NCBI GenBank assembly: GCA_963720235.1
Contig: OY970389.1
Location: 1,054,001 to 1,118,000, forward strand
Direction: 5' to 3'
Source: JACMLC01 sp963720235
GTDB taxonomy: Bacteria > Acidobacteriota > Blastocatellia > Pyrinomonadales > Pyrinomonadaceae
Length of the DNA stretch: 64,000 nucleotides
The position numbers and the translations under genes were made by a program. A model generated the notes under the pieces. It worked only from the letters and a program-made list of their open reading frames with translations. It did not search any database and was not told the origin of the DNA. Shown one piece after another: positions 50,860-62,148 of this stretch (the first letter of the stretch is position 1; every line of letters starts with the position of its first letter).

Positions 50860-53730
50860 GAGTTCTGTTGCTGCCACCTTCTCGATAATAAAAGCTTCTA
50901 TCTGGTCGCCGGTCTTGAGGTCGTTGAAGTTTTCCAGCGCGATACCGCACTCGAAACCTTCGCGGACTTCCGATGCGTCTTCCTTGAAGCGACGAAGCGA
51001 TGCGATGCCGCCTTCCCAGGAGACTACGCCATCGCGTATCAGGCGCGCGCGCGCATTGCGGCGAATCGTGCCGTCAATGACCATGCAGCCTGCGACCGTT
51101 CCGGCCTTCGGCACGCGGAAGACTTCGCGGACTTCCGCCTTGCCGAGAATTTTCTCCTTCTCGACAGCTTCGAGCATGCCAATCATCGCCGCGCGAATCT
51201 CTTCCTCGACCTTGTAGATAATCGAGTGCAGGCGTATGTCAACGGCCTCCTGCTTGGCTAACTCTGCCGCGCGTATTTCGGGCCGCACGTTAAAGCCGAT
51301 AATGACAACCGCTGTATCAGCCGAACCCGCCTGCGTCGCGGAAGCCAAGAGCACATCGGATTCCGTAATCGCGCCGACGCCTGAGCGAACCACTTTGACC
51401 TTGACCTGTTCGGTCGAAAGTTTCTGCAAAGTGCTCTTCAAGACTTCGACGGAACCCTGCACGTCTGCCTTGATGACGACGAGCAATTCCTTGACTTCCG
51501 TCTGGCCCAGAGCTTCTATGCCGCGCTTTGTGGTTTGAAGCAGTGTGTTCTGGCGCGTCAACATCTGGCGATGATGCGAGATTTGCTGTGCGCGTGTGAC
51601 ATCTGCAACAACCTGAAAACTTTCGCCCGCCTGCGGCACGCCTTGCAGACCGAGCACTTCGACAGGAGTCGCCGGGCCGACTTCCGTGACAGCTTCACCT
51701 CTATCATTAAACATGGCGCGCACTTTTCCGAAAATCTGTCCGACGATGAAAGGGTCGCCAATCTTCAAAGTTCCTTGCTGGACCAGAACGGTGGCGACTG
51801 CGCCGCGTCCTCTATCCAGTTTGGCTTCGAGCACGACGCCCGATGCAAGCCGCGTCGGGCTCGCCTTGAGGTCGAGTATGTCTGCCGTGAGCAGAATTGT
51901 TTCGAGCAGGGTTTCCAAATTCTCGCGCCGCTTGGCAGAGACCGGAACCATTTCCGTTTCGCCGCCCCACTCGACAGGCTGCAAGCCCTGCACCGCTAGC
52001 TCCTGCTTAACGCGGTCTGGATTTGCATCCGGCTTGTCAATCTTGTTAATGGCGACGACGATTGGCACGCCCGCCGCGCGCGAGTGCTCAATGGCTTCAA
52101 TCGTCTGCGGCATCACGCCATCATCAGCCGCGACGACGAGCACGACCACATCCGTCGCCTTCGCGCCGCGCGCGCGCATCATCGTAAAGGCTTCGTGGCC
52201 CGGCGTGTCTAAGAAGACCACGCGCCGCTTCTCCTGCGGATTGTCCGGGCTTTGAACCTGCACGCTGTATGCGCCTATGTGCTGCGTGATGCCACCGGCT
52301 TCGCCAGCCGCGACATCTGTTGTGCGTATGCCGTCCAGGAGGGAAGTCTTGCCGTGATCAACGTGGCCCATGACTGTGACGACAGGAGCGCGCGGCAGTT
52401 CCACGTCATCCGAATCTGTCGCAATCAATTCTTCAAACTCTTCTTCGGCCACCATCTCTTCAAACGGCACGAACGATACGTCGTAACCGAAGCGATGCCC
52501 AAGGTCAACCGCTACATCATCGTTTAAAGGTTGATTGATGGTCGCAAAGACTCCGCGTTGCAAGAGCAGCGTCACAACATCCTTCGGCTTGATGCCGAGC
52601 TTTTCCGCAAACTCCTTGACGGTTGAGCCTTCAACAAGTCGAACGGGTTTGTGCTCGTCGCCTGCGGTCGGCATTTCCATGCGGCCCGCGATGCGGTCTT
52701 CGAGCGAGAGAGCCTTCGGCGGCGGAATAAAATCACGGTCTCCAAAGCGACCGCCCTTGCCGCCTTCGGCAACTTTGCGCCCGCCGCGCGTAGTCGTGCG
52801 CGTCGAGCGGCCACGACGCCGCGCATCCGGCGGAGGCGTATAGAGAGTCTGCGGCGTGGCTGTCTCGCCGGGCGTGCCGCCGCGTTCCGTGCGTTGAAGC
52901 GCGGGACGAGCGGATGTGCGCTCTGATGAGCGATCGTGTCTTTCGCGACGGTCGCGTTCGCGTGTCGCGGGTGGCGGTACTGGCGGCGGTGGCGGAGTCG
53001 GCATCGGAGCGCGATCGCCCAGACGCACGCCTGCATTGAGCGCAGCCGCCGTCGGCCTCAGCGCGCGGATTTGTCTTGAAGGCGCGGGCGGCGGAGTCGT
53101 CACGCGCGGCGCTTGCGCCGGAGTCGTTTCCGAAGCTGCCAGAGGCAACACATCATTCTCAAGCTGCGGCTCTGCAATCTGCGGCTCAGTTGATTCAGTC
53201 AATACAGGCGTCTCTGTCTCGGCAGTCTCTGCGAGTTCGATTGAATCCTCAATCGCAGGCTCAGGCGCAATCTGTGTGGCCGTCGCTCCATCCAAATCAG
53301 GATGCTCTGCGCGTGCGGCAGGCGAAAGCTTTTTGACGAGCCGCGCCGTGACGGGCTTGGCTGCCTGACCTTGCTGCTGCGGTTGAGGAGCAACCGTCGC
53401 AGGCGGAGCAGTCGTCGTTGACTCGACAGGCGAAGTCTCTGCTGCTGCCGTTTCGATTGCGGACGCAGTTGCTTCTTCATCTGCGGCCTCGACCGGCGCA
53501 GCCTCTACAGGTCGCACGGCCTTCTTGACGACGCGCACGGCGCGCGGAGCCGATGCCTCTTTTTTTGGAAAATATTTATTACGAATCTTGTCCGCCAGCT
53601 CTTTTGAGATAGAGTTGGAAGGCACACTGACATCCACGCCCTCGCGGCGCACCTCTTCGATGAGACGCTTGGTGTCGAGCTTCAGTTCTTTAGCCAGATC
53701 GTAAAGCCTTACTTTGGAAGTTACGGTCAT
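50857..53730 (-). CDS. infB: Translation initiation factor IF-2
   Basis: A 957-residue GTPase that places initiator tRNA on the 30S subunit. An IF2_N domain opens the protein (VRLYDLAKELKLDTKRLIEE). A long proline/alanine/glutamate-rich linker spans about 60-330; a second IF2_N-like part follows (VKEFAEKLGIKPKDVVTLLL). The G domain starts near 450 (VTVMGHVDHGKTSLLDGIRT, DTPGHEAFTMMRARG, VAINKIDKPDANPD). The ATG at 53730 has AAGGAG just upstream; extension to 53907 is rejected. Operon rimP-nusA-infB-rbfA-nrnA is the conserved order, but no ylxR gene lies between nusA and infB. Confidence 0.96.
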   Translation of the reverse strand: MTVTSKVRLYDLAKELKLDTKRLIEEVRREGVDVSVPSNSISKELADKIRNKYFPKKEASAPRAVRVVKKAVRPVEAAPVEAADEEATASAIETAAAETSPVESTTTAPPATVAPQPQQQGQAAKPVTARLVKKLSPAARAEHPDLDGATATQIAPEPAIEDSIELAETAETETPVLTESTEPQIAEPQLENDVLPLAASETTPAQAPRVTTPPPAPSRQIRALRPTAAALNAGVRLGDRAPMPTPPPPPVPPPATRERDRRERHDRSSERTSARPALQRTERGGTPGETATPQTLYTPPPDARRRGRSTRTTTRGGRKVAEGGKGGRFGDRDFIPPPKALSLEDRIAGRMEMPTAGDEHKPVRLVEGSTVKEFAEKLGIKPKDVVTLLLQRGVFATINQPLNDDVAVDLGHRFGYDVSFVPFEEMVAEEEFEELIATDSDDVELPRAPVVTVMGHVDHGKTSLLDGIRTTDVAAGEAGGITQHIGAYSVQVQSPDNPQEKRRVVFLDTPGHEAFTMMRARGAKATDVVVLVVAADDGVMPQTIEAIEHSRAAGVPIVVAINKIDKPDANPDRVKQELAVQGLQPVEWGGETEMVPVSAKRRENLETLLETILLTADILDLKASPTRLASGVVLEAKLDRGRGAVATVLVQQGTLKIGDPFIVGQIFGKVRAMFNDRGEAVTEVGPATPVEVLGLQGVPQAGESFQVVADVTRAQQISHHRQMLTRQNTLLQTTKRGIEALGQTEVKELLVVIKADVQGSVEVLKSTLQKLSTEQVKVKVVRSGVGAITESDVLLASATQAGSADTAVVIIGFNVRPEIRAAELAKQEAVDIRLHSIIYKVEEEIRAAMIGMLEAVEKEKILGKAEVREVFRVPKAGTVAGCMVIDGTIRRNARARLIRDGVVSWEGGIASLRRFKEDASEVREGFECGIALENFNDLKTGDQIEAFIIEKVAATEL

Positions 53731-53924
53731 GCACTCCTTACTTCGACGCTTTGATAAAACGGCGTCGCGCGCTTCAAAAGGGACTACAAGGGAGACTCTC
53801 CGAGTTCGCCTTTGTCTTTCCCTTCTGCGACGCGCTTGTTTGAAGAAGCCGCAGTTCGGGCAAGACTCAGGGAGGAGAGATGCTATGCGCGCAAGTCCCG
53901 TGTGCACGCATGCCTTGATTCGCG

Positions 53925-55883
53925 TTACTGCGCCGCATCGTCTTGAGTAGCGTCTGCCGATTCTTCGGCATCTGCTGATGCGCTTTTGTCAGTCGCAGCC
54001 TCTTCGCTGTATTGCGGAGCGGGAGCGGACGTGACTTGAATTTCGGGCGCGGAAGCTTCCGAAGCAAAATCCGCTTCGGGAGAAAATCCGCTTTCCTCTT
54101 CGACGGGCGGCTCGCCTTCGCCAACCTGTCCCGCGGCTTCTATATAAGCCGCGCCGGAAGATGTGATGTCAGGCGCAGGCGTAATCGTGTCAGGACGAAG
54201 GTCGCGCCCAGGCTCCTGCAATAAAAGCTCTTCGTGCGAGGTCGGCTCGGCTTCCGTGAGCGCGACAGGGTCCATAGAGTACTGCGCGAGTATCTCCGGC
54301 TCGGCGCTGAAAGGTATGCCATTGCGCACAGCTTCGTCATAGCCTTCTGCCGTCATCTCGTCGGAAGGCTCAACCTCTCCGGCCTCCACCGTTTCATCGA
54401 GCTCAGCAGAGACGGCATGCTGCTCGACAGGCAACGCAATCTCTTCCTCTTGTTCGTTCATCTCAGCCTCTTTTGCTGCTGCGGATGTTTCCAGAGTCTC
54501 TGCTTCATCCACGCTTTCAGAACTTTCGGCAGCCACAGCTTCATCCGTCGTCGCGTCCGCCGCTTCGCCTTCCTCTGCGGTCGCCTCTGTTTCTTCTTCG
54601 CCCTGCTTGGTGGCATCGCGCGCGGCGATGACAGCCTGCGCGGCGGTCAGAATGCCTTCGGCTTCATCAAGACTAAGGTCAAGATGTTCGACAAGATCGT
54701 CAACCGAAGTGGCGGCCAGAGCGTCTATGTCATGGATGCCATGTTCGGCCAAAGCGTCTGCCTGTCCTGCCGTGATGCCTTCGATGACTGAGAGCGGCAC
54801 GGGCTCGCCGGAAGCAATGAGCGCGCCCATCTGCTGCGCGACCTCTTTCTTAATCTCTTCCTCGCTGCGGATGTCTATGTTCCAGCCGACGAGCTTTGTC
54901 GCCAGCCGCACATTCTGCCCGCGCTTGCCGATGGCGAGAGAAAGTTGGTCTTCATTGACAATCACTTCCATCTGACGATTCTCGATGTCAGTGATGCGAA
55001 CCTGATTGACCTTCGCGGGCGACAGAGCGTTGGCTGCAAAGACAGAAGGCTCGTCAGACCATTCGATGATGTCAATCTTCTCGCCGCGCAACTCGCGTAT
55101 GATTGCCTGCACGCGCGAACCCTTCATGCCGACGCACGCGCCAACTGGGTCTACGTCGCGCTCGTTTGAAGTGACGGCAATCTTGGCCCGCTCGCCGGGT
55201 TCGCGGACGCAGGATTTGATAACTACTGTCTCGTCGTAAATCTCCGGCACTTCCATCTCAAAGAGTCTCAAGAGAAGGTCAGGGCTGGTGCGCGAGACTT
55301 CGACCTGCGGCCCTTTGGATTCTTTGGAGACATTACTGATGACGACGCGGATTCTTTCGCCCTGATTCCACTGCTCGCCGCGCGATTGCTGAGAGCGAGG
55401 CAGAATGGCTTCCATGTTTCCCAAGTCAACGATGATGTTGCCGCGCTCAAAACGCTTGACGAAGCCGTTAACCAGATCGCCAATCTTATCTATGTACTGC
55501 TCGTAAATATTCGAGCGTTCGGCGTCGCGCACTTTTTGAAAGAGAATCTGTTTGGCCGTCTGCGCGGCAATGCGGCCAAGCTCTTCCATCGGCAGAGGCA
55601 ACAGAAGCGCGTCGCCAATCTCAACCTCGTCGCCGGCCATCTCCTTGGCCTCTTCGAGCGACAACTCTGTGGCAGGATTGGTGACTTCGTCCACGACAAC
55701 TTTGGTCGCGGAGAGCTCTATGCCAAGCTCCGGGTTCCAGTCAACCTGTATGTCCTCGCCGGACTTGAACTGCTTTTTGGCAGCCGCGCGCACGGCCTCC
55801 TTCATGGCCTCTATGACCAGCTCGCGGTCTATGCCTTTTTCCTGGCAGAGTGTGTCAATGTTCTGCGCGATGGATGTGCTCAT
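53925..55883 (-). CDS. nusA: Transcription factor NusA with long acidic tail
   Basis: 652 residues, versus about 495 in E. coli. The N-terminal RNA-polymerase-binding part (IDTLCQEKGIDRELVIEAMK) is followed by S1 (about 135-200, VKRFERGNIIVDLGNMEAIL), two KH domains (PVGACVGMKGSRVQAIIREL, LSLAIGKRGQNVRLATKLVG) and a helix-hairpin-helix repeat (EGITAGQADALAEHGIHDID). After about 430 an acidic disordered tail of some 220 residues replaces the usual end (EEETEATAEEGEAADATTDE). NusA controls pausing, termination and antitermination. Start ATG at 55883. Co-transcribed with rimP upstream. Confidence 0.96.
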   Translation of the reverse strand: MSTSIAQNIDTLCQEKGIDRELVIEAMKEAVRAAAKKQFKSGEDIQVDWNPELGIELSATKVVVDEVTNPATELSLEEAKEMAGDEVEIGDALLLPLPMEELGRIAAQTAKQILFQKVRDAERSNIYEQYIDKIGDLVNGFVKRFERGNIIVDLGNMEAILPRSQQSRGEQWNQGERIRVVISNVSKESKGPQVEVSRTSPDLLLRLFEMEVPEIYDETVVIKSCVREPGERAKIAVTSNERDVDPVGACVGMKGSRVQAIIRELRGEKIDIIEWSDEPSVFAANALSPAKVNQVRITDIENRQMEVIVNEDQLSLAIGKRGQNVRLATKLVGWNIDIRSEEEIKKEVAQQMGALIASGEPVPLSVIEGITAGQADALAEHGIHDIDALAATSVDDLVEHLDLSLDEAEGILTAAQAVIAARDATKQGEEETEATAEEGEAADATTDEAVAAESSESVDEAETLETSAAAKEAEMNEQEEEIALPVEQHAVSAELDETVEAGEVEPSDEMTAEGYDEAVRNGIPFSAEPEILAQYSMDPVALTEAEPTSHEELLLQEPGRDLRPDTITPAPDITSSGAAYIEAAGQVGEGEPPVEEESGFSPEADFASEASAPEIQVTSAPAPQYSEEAATDKSASADAEESADATQDDAAQ

Positions 55884-55983
55884 GAACTTCTTTTCTTCCT
55901 TTGGTCTCGTGCGCTTGAAATTTATGGCGCGCAGAGGAAACCTATTCAGTTGTTAAAGGCGCAAACGTCGCGCCCGGTGTTGA

Positions 55984-56505
55984 CTAACCTTCTGTGGCCT
56001 TCGAAGCCAACTCGCGCTCACGCGCGCGGCGAAACTCTTCTTCGACATCTATCTCAAGATTGGCTTTGACAATCGCTTCGAGCGGCACAGTGACGCGCCC
56101 GCTCGTCACGTCTTCAAAAACTACGCTCTCGTCCTTCACGCCGACGATGCGCCCGCGAAAGTTGCGCTGGCCGTTGATGGCCTGACGCGATTTGAGCTTT
56201 GCAGGATGCCCTGCAAACTTCTCATAGTCTGCGCGCTTATAGAGCCCGCGCTCCAGACCCGGCGACGATACCTCAAGCGTGTAAGGCGTGTGGATAAAAT
56301 CTTCCACATCCAGAATCGTGCCGAAGTGCAGGCTGACGGCGGAACAATCTTCGTGCGTCACGCCTTCCGGCTTGTCAATAAAGATGCGCAGGATGGGTTT
56401 GCCTTCCGGCCCGGCGACTTCAGCGTGATAAAGCTCCAAGCCATTTTCGATGCAAACGCGCGACGCAATCTCTTCTACCCGCTTTGCAATCGCACCGTTG
56501 CCCAT
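55984..56505 (-). CDS. rimP: Ribosome maturation factor RimP
   Basis: A 173-residue 30S assembly factor. RimP features: ENGLELYHAEVAGPEGKPIL, FIDKPEGVTHEDCSAVSLHF, YTLEVSSPGLERGLYKRADY, and the C-terminal SH3-like part (GRIVGVKDESVVFEDVTSGR). The ATG at 56505 follows GGGAGG; a GTG nine bases upstream is possible. First gene of the rimP-nusA-infB unit; the gap to nusA is about 100 bases. Confidence 0.93.
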   Translation of the reverse strand: MGNGAIAKRVEEIASRVCIENGLELYHAEVAGPEGKPILRIFIDKPEGVTHEDCSAVSLHFGTILDVEDFIHTPYTLEVSSPGLERGLYKRADYEKFAGHPAKLKSRQAINGQRNFRGRIVGVKDESVVFEDVTSGRVTVPLEAIVKANLEIDVEEEFRRARERELASKATEG

Positions 56506-56634
56506 CTGGCCCACCCCTCCCGCTTAAAAAATCGCTCTCGCGCACAAAAGAAAAAGTGGGCGCGAACCCACCGGATGATACCGCCGCGCTCCGAGCAAGC
56601 GAAGAATTATACGGGAAGAAGTGTCGAAAAGCTA

Positions 56635-56761
56635 GTTGGCAGTAGGCATCGGAACAGTAGGCAGTGGGCAGTGGGCAGTGGGCAGTAAAAGCAAGAAGGC
56701 GAACGTGCGGAGTGCTTCGCCTTTTCTGCCGACTGCTCACGGCCCACTGCCCACTGCCAAC
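56635..56761. repeat. GGCAGT-type inverted repeat, copy 3
   Basis: Left arm 56635-56687 (GTTGGCAGTAGGCATCGG, then GGCAGTGGGCAGTGGGCAGT) and right arm 56727-56761 (complement) with a loop of about 40 bases, between yqeY and rimP. The last residues and stop of yqeY fall in the right arm. Confidence 0.8.
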
Positions 56762-57198
56762 TTGTTTTTGACAATTTCGCTGACTGTGCGTCCGTCCGCG
56801 CTGCGACCTGCGAGGCGTGCCTGCGTAGCCTTCATCACCGCGCCCATATCGCGCATGGAACTCGCGCCTGTCTCCGTGATGGCTTCTGCGACAGCCGCCT
56901 CTATCTCTTCACGCGAAGCGGCCTGCGGAAGATAAGCTTCGATGACTTCAATCTCTGCGCGTTCTTTAGCTGCAAGCTCCTCACGGCCCGCCTTCTCATA
57001 CTGCTCTATCGAATCGCGCCTCTGCTTGACGAGCGATTGCAAAGCTTTCTGCATCTCTTCATCAGTCAACGCGCCGCCCTTTTCAATCTCGCGGTTCATC
57101 ACATTCGCCTTCACCATCCTCAAAGCAGAGAGCCGCGCCGCATCCTTTGCTTTCATCGCTGCGGTCAGGTCGCTGATGATGCGTTCTTTTAAGCTCAT
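56737..57198 (-). CDS. GatB/YqeY domain protein
   Basis: A 153-residue helical protein of the YqeY family: ISDLTAAMKAKDAARLSALR, EMQKALQSLVKQRRDSIEQY, and YLPQAASREEIEAAVAEAIT. The fold is shared with the tail of GatB, which helps bind tRNA, so an accessory role with tRNA amidotransferase is often proposed but not proved. It precedes rimP on the same strand. The terminal residues AVGSGP and the stop are encoded in the GGCAGT repeat, so the native C-terminus has probably been replaced. Confidence 0.9.
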   Translation of the reverse strand: MSLKERIISDLTAAMKAKDAARLSALRMVKANVMNREIEKGGALTDEEMQKALQSLVKQRRDSIEQYEKAGREELAAKERAEIEVIEAYLPQAASREEIEAAVAEAITETGASSMRDMGAVMKATQARLAGRSADGRTVSEIVKNKLAVGSGP

Positions 57199-57376
57199 AA
57201 AGTTTCCTCTGAGAGCCTGTCAAACAGGCTGCTTATTATCAAATGCTCTTTATTATCTTACTCTAGCGCACTCACCGAAATTTCGCTAAGATGATTGCGT
57301 CCAGAATTGTCTCGCGCTATCGGAAACGCCAAAGTATAACGCTCACCAACGGTCTTTGGGTAAAGAGACTCCTGCA

Positions 57377-58975
<1,599 letters not shown>

Positions 58976-58984
58976 GAGCTTTTA

Positions 58985-61867
58985 TTATCCGGCCACTTTG
59001 TTTGTGTGACCATTTGAATGCGCCAGATGCTCGCGCAGAAATCTTCCGGTGTGAGATTCCTTGACCTTCATAATCTGTTCGGGCGTGCCTGTCGCAACGA
59101 CGTGGCCGCCAGCGTCGCCGCCTTCCGGGCCTAAGTCAATTATGTAATCTGCTGTCTTGATGACATCGAGGTTGTGTTCGATGACAAGGAGGCTTCCTCC
59201 GGCTTCTATCAGCGCGCGAAAGGCTGAGAGCAGTTTGTTGATGTCGTCGAAGTGCAATCCGGTCGTCGGCTCGTCAAAGATGTAGAGCGTCTTTGCGCCG
59301 GTTCGCTTTGACAAATGCGCTGCGAGTTTGACGCGCTGTGCTTCGCCGCCTGAAAGCGTTGTGGCCGATTGGCCCAGACGCAAATATCCTAAGCCCACAT
59401 CATCAAGGACGCGCAGGCGATTGGCTATCTTCGTGACATCGCGGAAGAAGAGCATGGCCTCGCGGACGGTCATGCTAAGCACATCGTTGATGTTCTTGCC
59501 GCGATAGCGCACTTCCAGAATCTGCGGCTTAAAGCGCGTGCCTTTGCACTCTTCGCAGACCAGTTCGACATCTGCGAGGAATTGCATCTCGACCGTGACA
59601 GTGCCGTCGCCCTGACAAACTTCGCAGCGTCCGCCCGGCACATTGAAAGAGAAGAAGGACGGGTCAAAGCCGTGCGCCTGCGCCTCTCTGGTCTGCGAGA
59701 AGGCTTCGCGGATGGCATCATAGACCTTGATGTATGTCACAGGATTCGAGCGCGGCGTGCGTCCGATTGGAGATTGGTCAACGAGAATCACATCGTCTAT
59801 CAGTTGCGTTCCATCTAATTTTTGAAACGCGCCGACATGTCCCTGCCAATCGCCGCGCTGCTTCTTCAAGCCGGCATAGATGACATCATGTATCAAGGTT
59901 GACTTGCCTGAGCCGCTCACGCCTGTGACGCAGGTGAGCATGTCGAGCGGCACATCCACATCAATATTTTTCAGATTGTGTTCGCGCGCACCGCGTATCG
60001 CCAACCTTCTTTTCTTCGGCTCGCGTCGCTGCTTAGGCTCTTTTATCTCCGTCTCGCCGCGCAGGTAGCGCGCGGTGAGAGATGTTTTGCTACTTAAAAG
60101 CGCATCGTAGTCGCCCTCGAAAATCACTTGCCCGCCAAGCTCGCCCGCCGCCGGGCCGATGTCGAGTATATGGTCAGCCGCGCGCATCATCTCTGCATCA
60201 TGTTCTACGACGAGCACAGTGTTGCCTATGTCGCGCAGGTTGTGCAGCAGTTTTACCAGACGGAGACTGTCGCGCGGGTGCAGGCCGATGGAAGGCTCGT
60301 CCAAAACATAGAGCGCGCCGACGAGGGAAGAGCCAAGATTTGTTGCAAGTTGTATGCGCTGCGCCTCGCCGCCGGAGAGAGTTGAAGCAAGACGATTGAG
60401 TGTCAGGTAATCTAATCCGACATCCACCAGAAAACGCAGGCGACGACGAATCTCGTGGAGCACGCGGTCTGCGATGGCCGCTTGCTCTGTCGGCAAGTCG
60501 AGCGCGTCAAAAAATTGCGCGGCGTCTTTGATAGAGAGCAGGCAGACTTCCGGCAGGGTCTTGCCGCCGACACGAACGTCGCGCGCCTCCATGCGCAGTC
60601 TTCCGCCGTTGCATTCGGGACACAAAGTATAGCCGCGATACTTGGAGAGGAAGACGCGTATGTGAAGCTTGTATTTCTTGGTTTCCAGCCACGCGAAAAA
60701 TCCGCGCACGCCGCCCCACTTGCCTTTGCCTTCGATGATGGCCTTCTGCTCTGCGCGCGAGAGGTCGCTGAAAGGCGCGTCCATCGGGATGCCTTCAGAT
60801 TTGCAGAAGCGGCGCAGTTCCGTTCTGGCCCAATCAAACTGTGGCTTAGTCCATGGCTCAACCACGCCTTCGTTCAAACTCAAGGCGGGATTGGGAATCA
60901 CGAGGTCTAAATCGAGACCGATGATATTGCCGAAACCCTGACACGCAGGGCATGCGCCGTATGGATTGTTGAAGCTGAAGAGTCGCGGCTCTGGCTGCGC
61001 ATAGATTGTGCCGTCGTACTTGCATTCAAATCTTTCGGAGAAGCGAAAGCGTTTCGGCTCGTCTTCGGAAGTCTCTATGATGGCCGTCCCGTGTCCTTCC
61101 TGAAAGCAGGTTTCAAGAGAATCCACCAGACGCTCGCGCACATCCGCGCGTGCGACGAGACGGTCTATCAAGACGAAAATATTTTCAAAGTCTGCGCGCG
61201 TGTAATCATCAGGCGAGCGAAGCTCTATCGTCTCGCGTCGCGCGGCATCGTAGAGCCTTGTAAAGCCGCGCTGCATGAGGCTCATGATATGAGCCGTCAC
61301 GGTCTGCGTGCCGGATGATGAAACAGCGGTGCGGCTTTTTTTCTTGCCGCTCTTTTCCGCAGAACCGTTTCTCCCGGTCTCTTCCAATCCTGCGGCGGCT
61401 GGAAAGAGCACAAAGAAGCGCGTGCCTTCTGTTAACTGCGCGAGCGTCTCTTCGGCTGCGGATTCGGGCGAGTCGCGTTGGACTTCGCGCCCGCAGACGC
61501 GGCAATAGGTCGTGCCGATGCGCGCGTAGAGCAGGCGCAGGTAATCATAGACTTCCGTTTGCGTGCCGACGGTCGAGCGCGGGTTGCGCGTAGAGTTTTT
61601 TTGCCGGATGGCTATGGCCGGGGCGATGCCGCGCACTTCGTCCACATCCGGCTTGTCCATTCTTTCCAGAAACTGTCGCGCATAAGCCGAGAGCGATTCG
61701 ACATAACGACGCTGGCCTTCGGCATAAATCGTGTCAAAAGCGAGAGAGCTTTTGCCGGAGCCGCTCACGCCCGTCACCACCGTCATCCGTCCGATAGGCA
61801 CGGAGAACGAAATATTCTTGAGATTATTAACGCGCGCCCCGCGCACTTCGATTGCTTCTTGAGTCAT
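58985..61867 (-). CDS. uvrA: Excinuclease ABC subunit A
   Basis: A 960-residue nucleotide-excision repair ATPase that finds bulky DNA damage. Two ABC units: Walker A GVSGSGKSSLAFD at about 33-45 and GVSGSGKSTLIHD near 650; signature LSGGEAQRIQLA and LSGGEAQRVKLA. Zinc-finger cysteines: CRVCGRE, YGACPACQGFG, LCPECNGGRL, CEVCQGDGTV and CEECKGTR. The ATG at 61867 (MTQEAIEVRG) is chosen over 61891. It ends nine bases from the convergent TIR/FGE gene. Confidence 0.96.
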   Translation of the reverse strand: MTQEAIEVRGARVNNLKNISFSVPIGRMTVVTGVSGSGKSSLAFDTIYAEGQRRYVESLSAYARQFLERMDKPDVDEVRGIAPAIAIRQKNSTRNPRSTVGTQTEVYDYLRLLYARIGTTYCRVCGREVQRDSPESAAEETLAQLTEGTRFFVLFPAAAGLEETGRNGSAEKSGKKKSRTAVSSSGTQTVTAHIMSLMQRGFTRLYDAARRETIELRSPDDYTRADFENIFVLIDRLVARADVRERLVDSLETCFQEGHGTAIIETSEDEPKRFRFSERFECKYDGTIYAQPEPRLFSFNNPYGACPACQGFGNIIGLDLDLVIPNPALSLNEGVVEPWTKPQFDWARTELRRFCKSEGIPMDAPFSDLSRAEQKAIIEGKGKWGGVRGFFAWLETKKYKLHIRVFLSKYRGYTLCPECNGGRLRMEARDVRVGGKTLPEVCLLSIKDAAQFFDALDLPTEQAAIADRVLHEIRRRLRFLVDVGLDYLTLNRLASTLSGGEAQRIQLATNLGSSLVGALYVLDEPSIGLHPRDSLRLVKLLHNLRDIGNTVLVVEHDAEMMRAADHILDIGPAAGELGGQVIFEGDYDALLSSKTSLTARYLRGETEIKEPKQRREPKKRRLAIRGAREHNLKNIDVDVPLDMLTCVTGVSGSGKSTLIHDVIYAGLKKQRGDWQGHVGAFQKLDGTQLIDDVILVDQSPIGRTPRSNPVTYIKVYDAIREAFSQTREAQAHGFDPSFFSFNVPGGRCEVCQGDGTVTVEMQFLADVELVCEECKGTRFKPQILEVRYRGKNINDVLSMTVREAMLFFRDVTKIANRLRVLDDVGLGYLRLGQSATTLSGGEAQRVKLAAHLSKRTGAKTLYIFDEPTTGLHFDDINKLLSAFRALIEAGGSLLVIEHNLDVIKTADYIIDLGPEGGDAGGHVVATGTPEQIMKVKESHTGRFLREHLAHSNGHTNKVAG

Positions 61868-62148
61868 GATAAAACCTTTGCCGCGCTTCACAGTCAGGCA
61901 TTTGATAGATGCGGCAAACCAACATCATAACGCGATTTCTCCGTCAGACGAAATGCAGAAAGGGCAGAGAATTTTTTTGTGGTCAGCAGGGGCGAAAAGT
62001 GATAAACATGACCGTGCTAACTTGTCATCAAAGCGGACTCACTTTCCCCTTTCAGAATTGAGAAACCGCCACACAAATTAAATCCAGAGGCCGGAATCCA
62101 TGACGGCCAACTCCTCAAAAAGCCGCAGAGTCGCAAGGGAGAAATGAG
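61868..62148. promoter_or_regulatory. Divergent upstream region of uvrA and the TonB receptor
   Basis: 281 bases holding the start regions of both genes. I see an imperfect hairpin (AGGGGCGAAAAGTGA near 61988 with TCACTTTCCCCT at 62039-62050) and a short stem GGCCG / CGGCC at 62089-62108. Neither matches a riboswitch I can name. AAGGGAG before 62149 is the ribosome-binding site. Confidence 0.3.

Noticed and set aside
53731..53907. Infer a YlxR-like gene or a 59-residue extension of IF-2
   Set aside because: The cysteine pair in the extension (CPNC) does not match YlxR motifs, and AAGGAG directly before 53730 fixes the IF-2 start.
61868..62148. Cobalamin riboswitch before the TonB receptor
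   Set aside because: No B12-box or other recognisable riboswitch core could be found; only weak hairpins are present.
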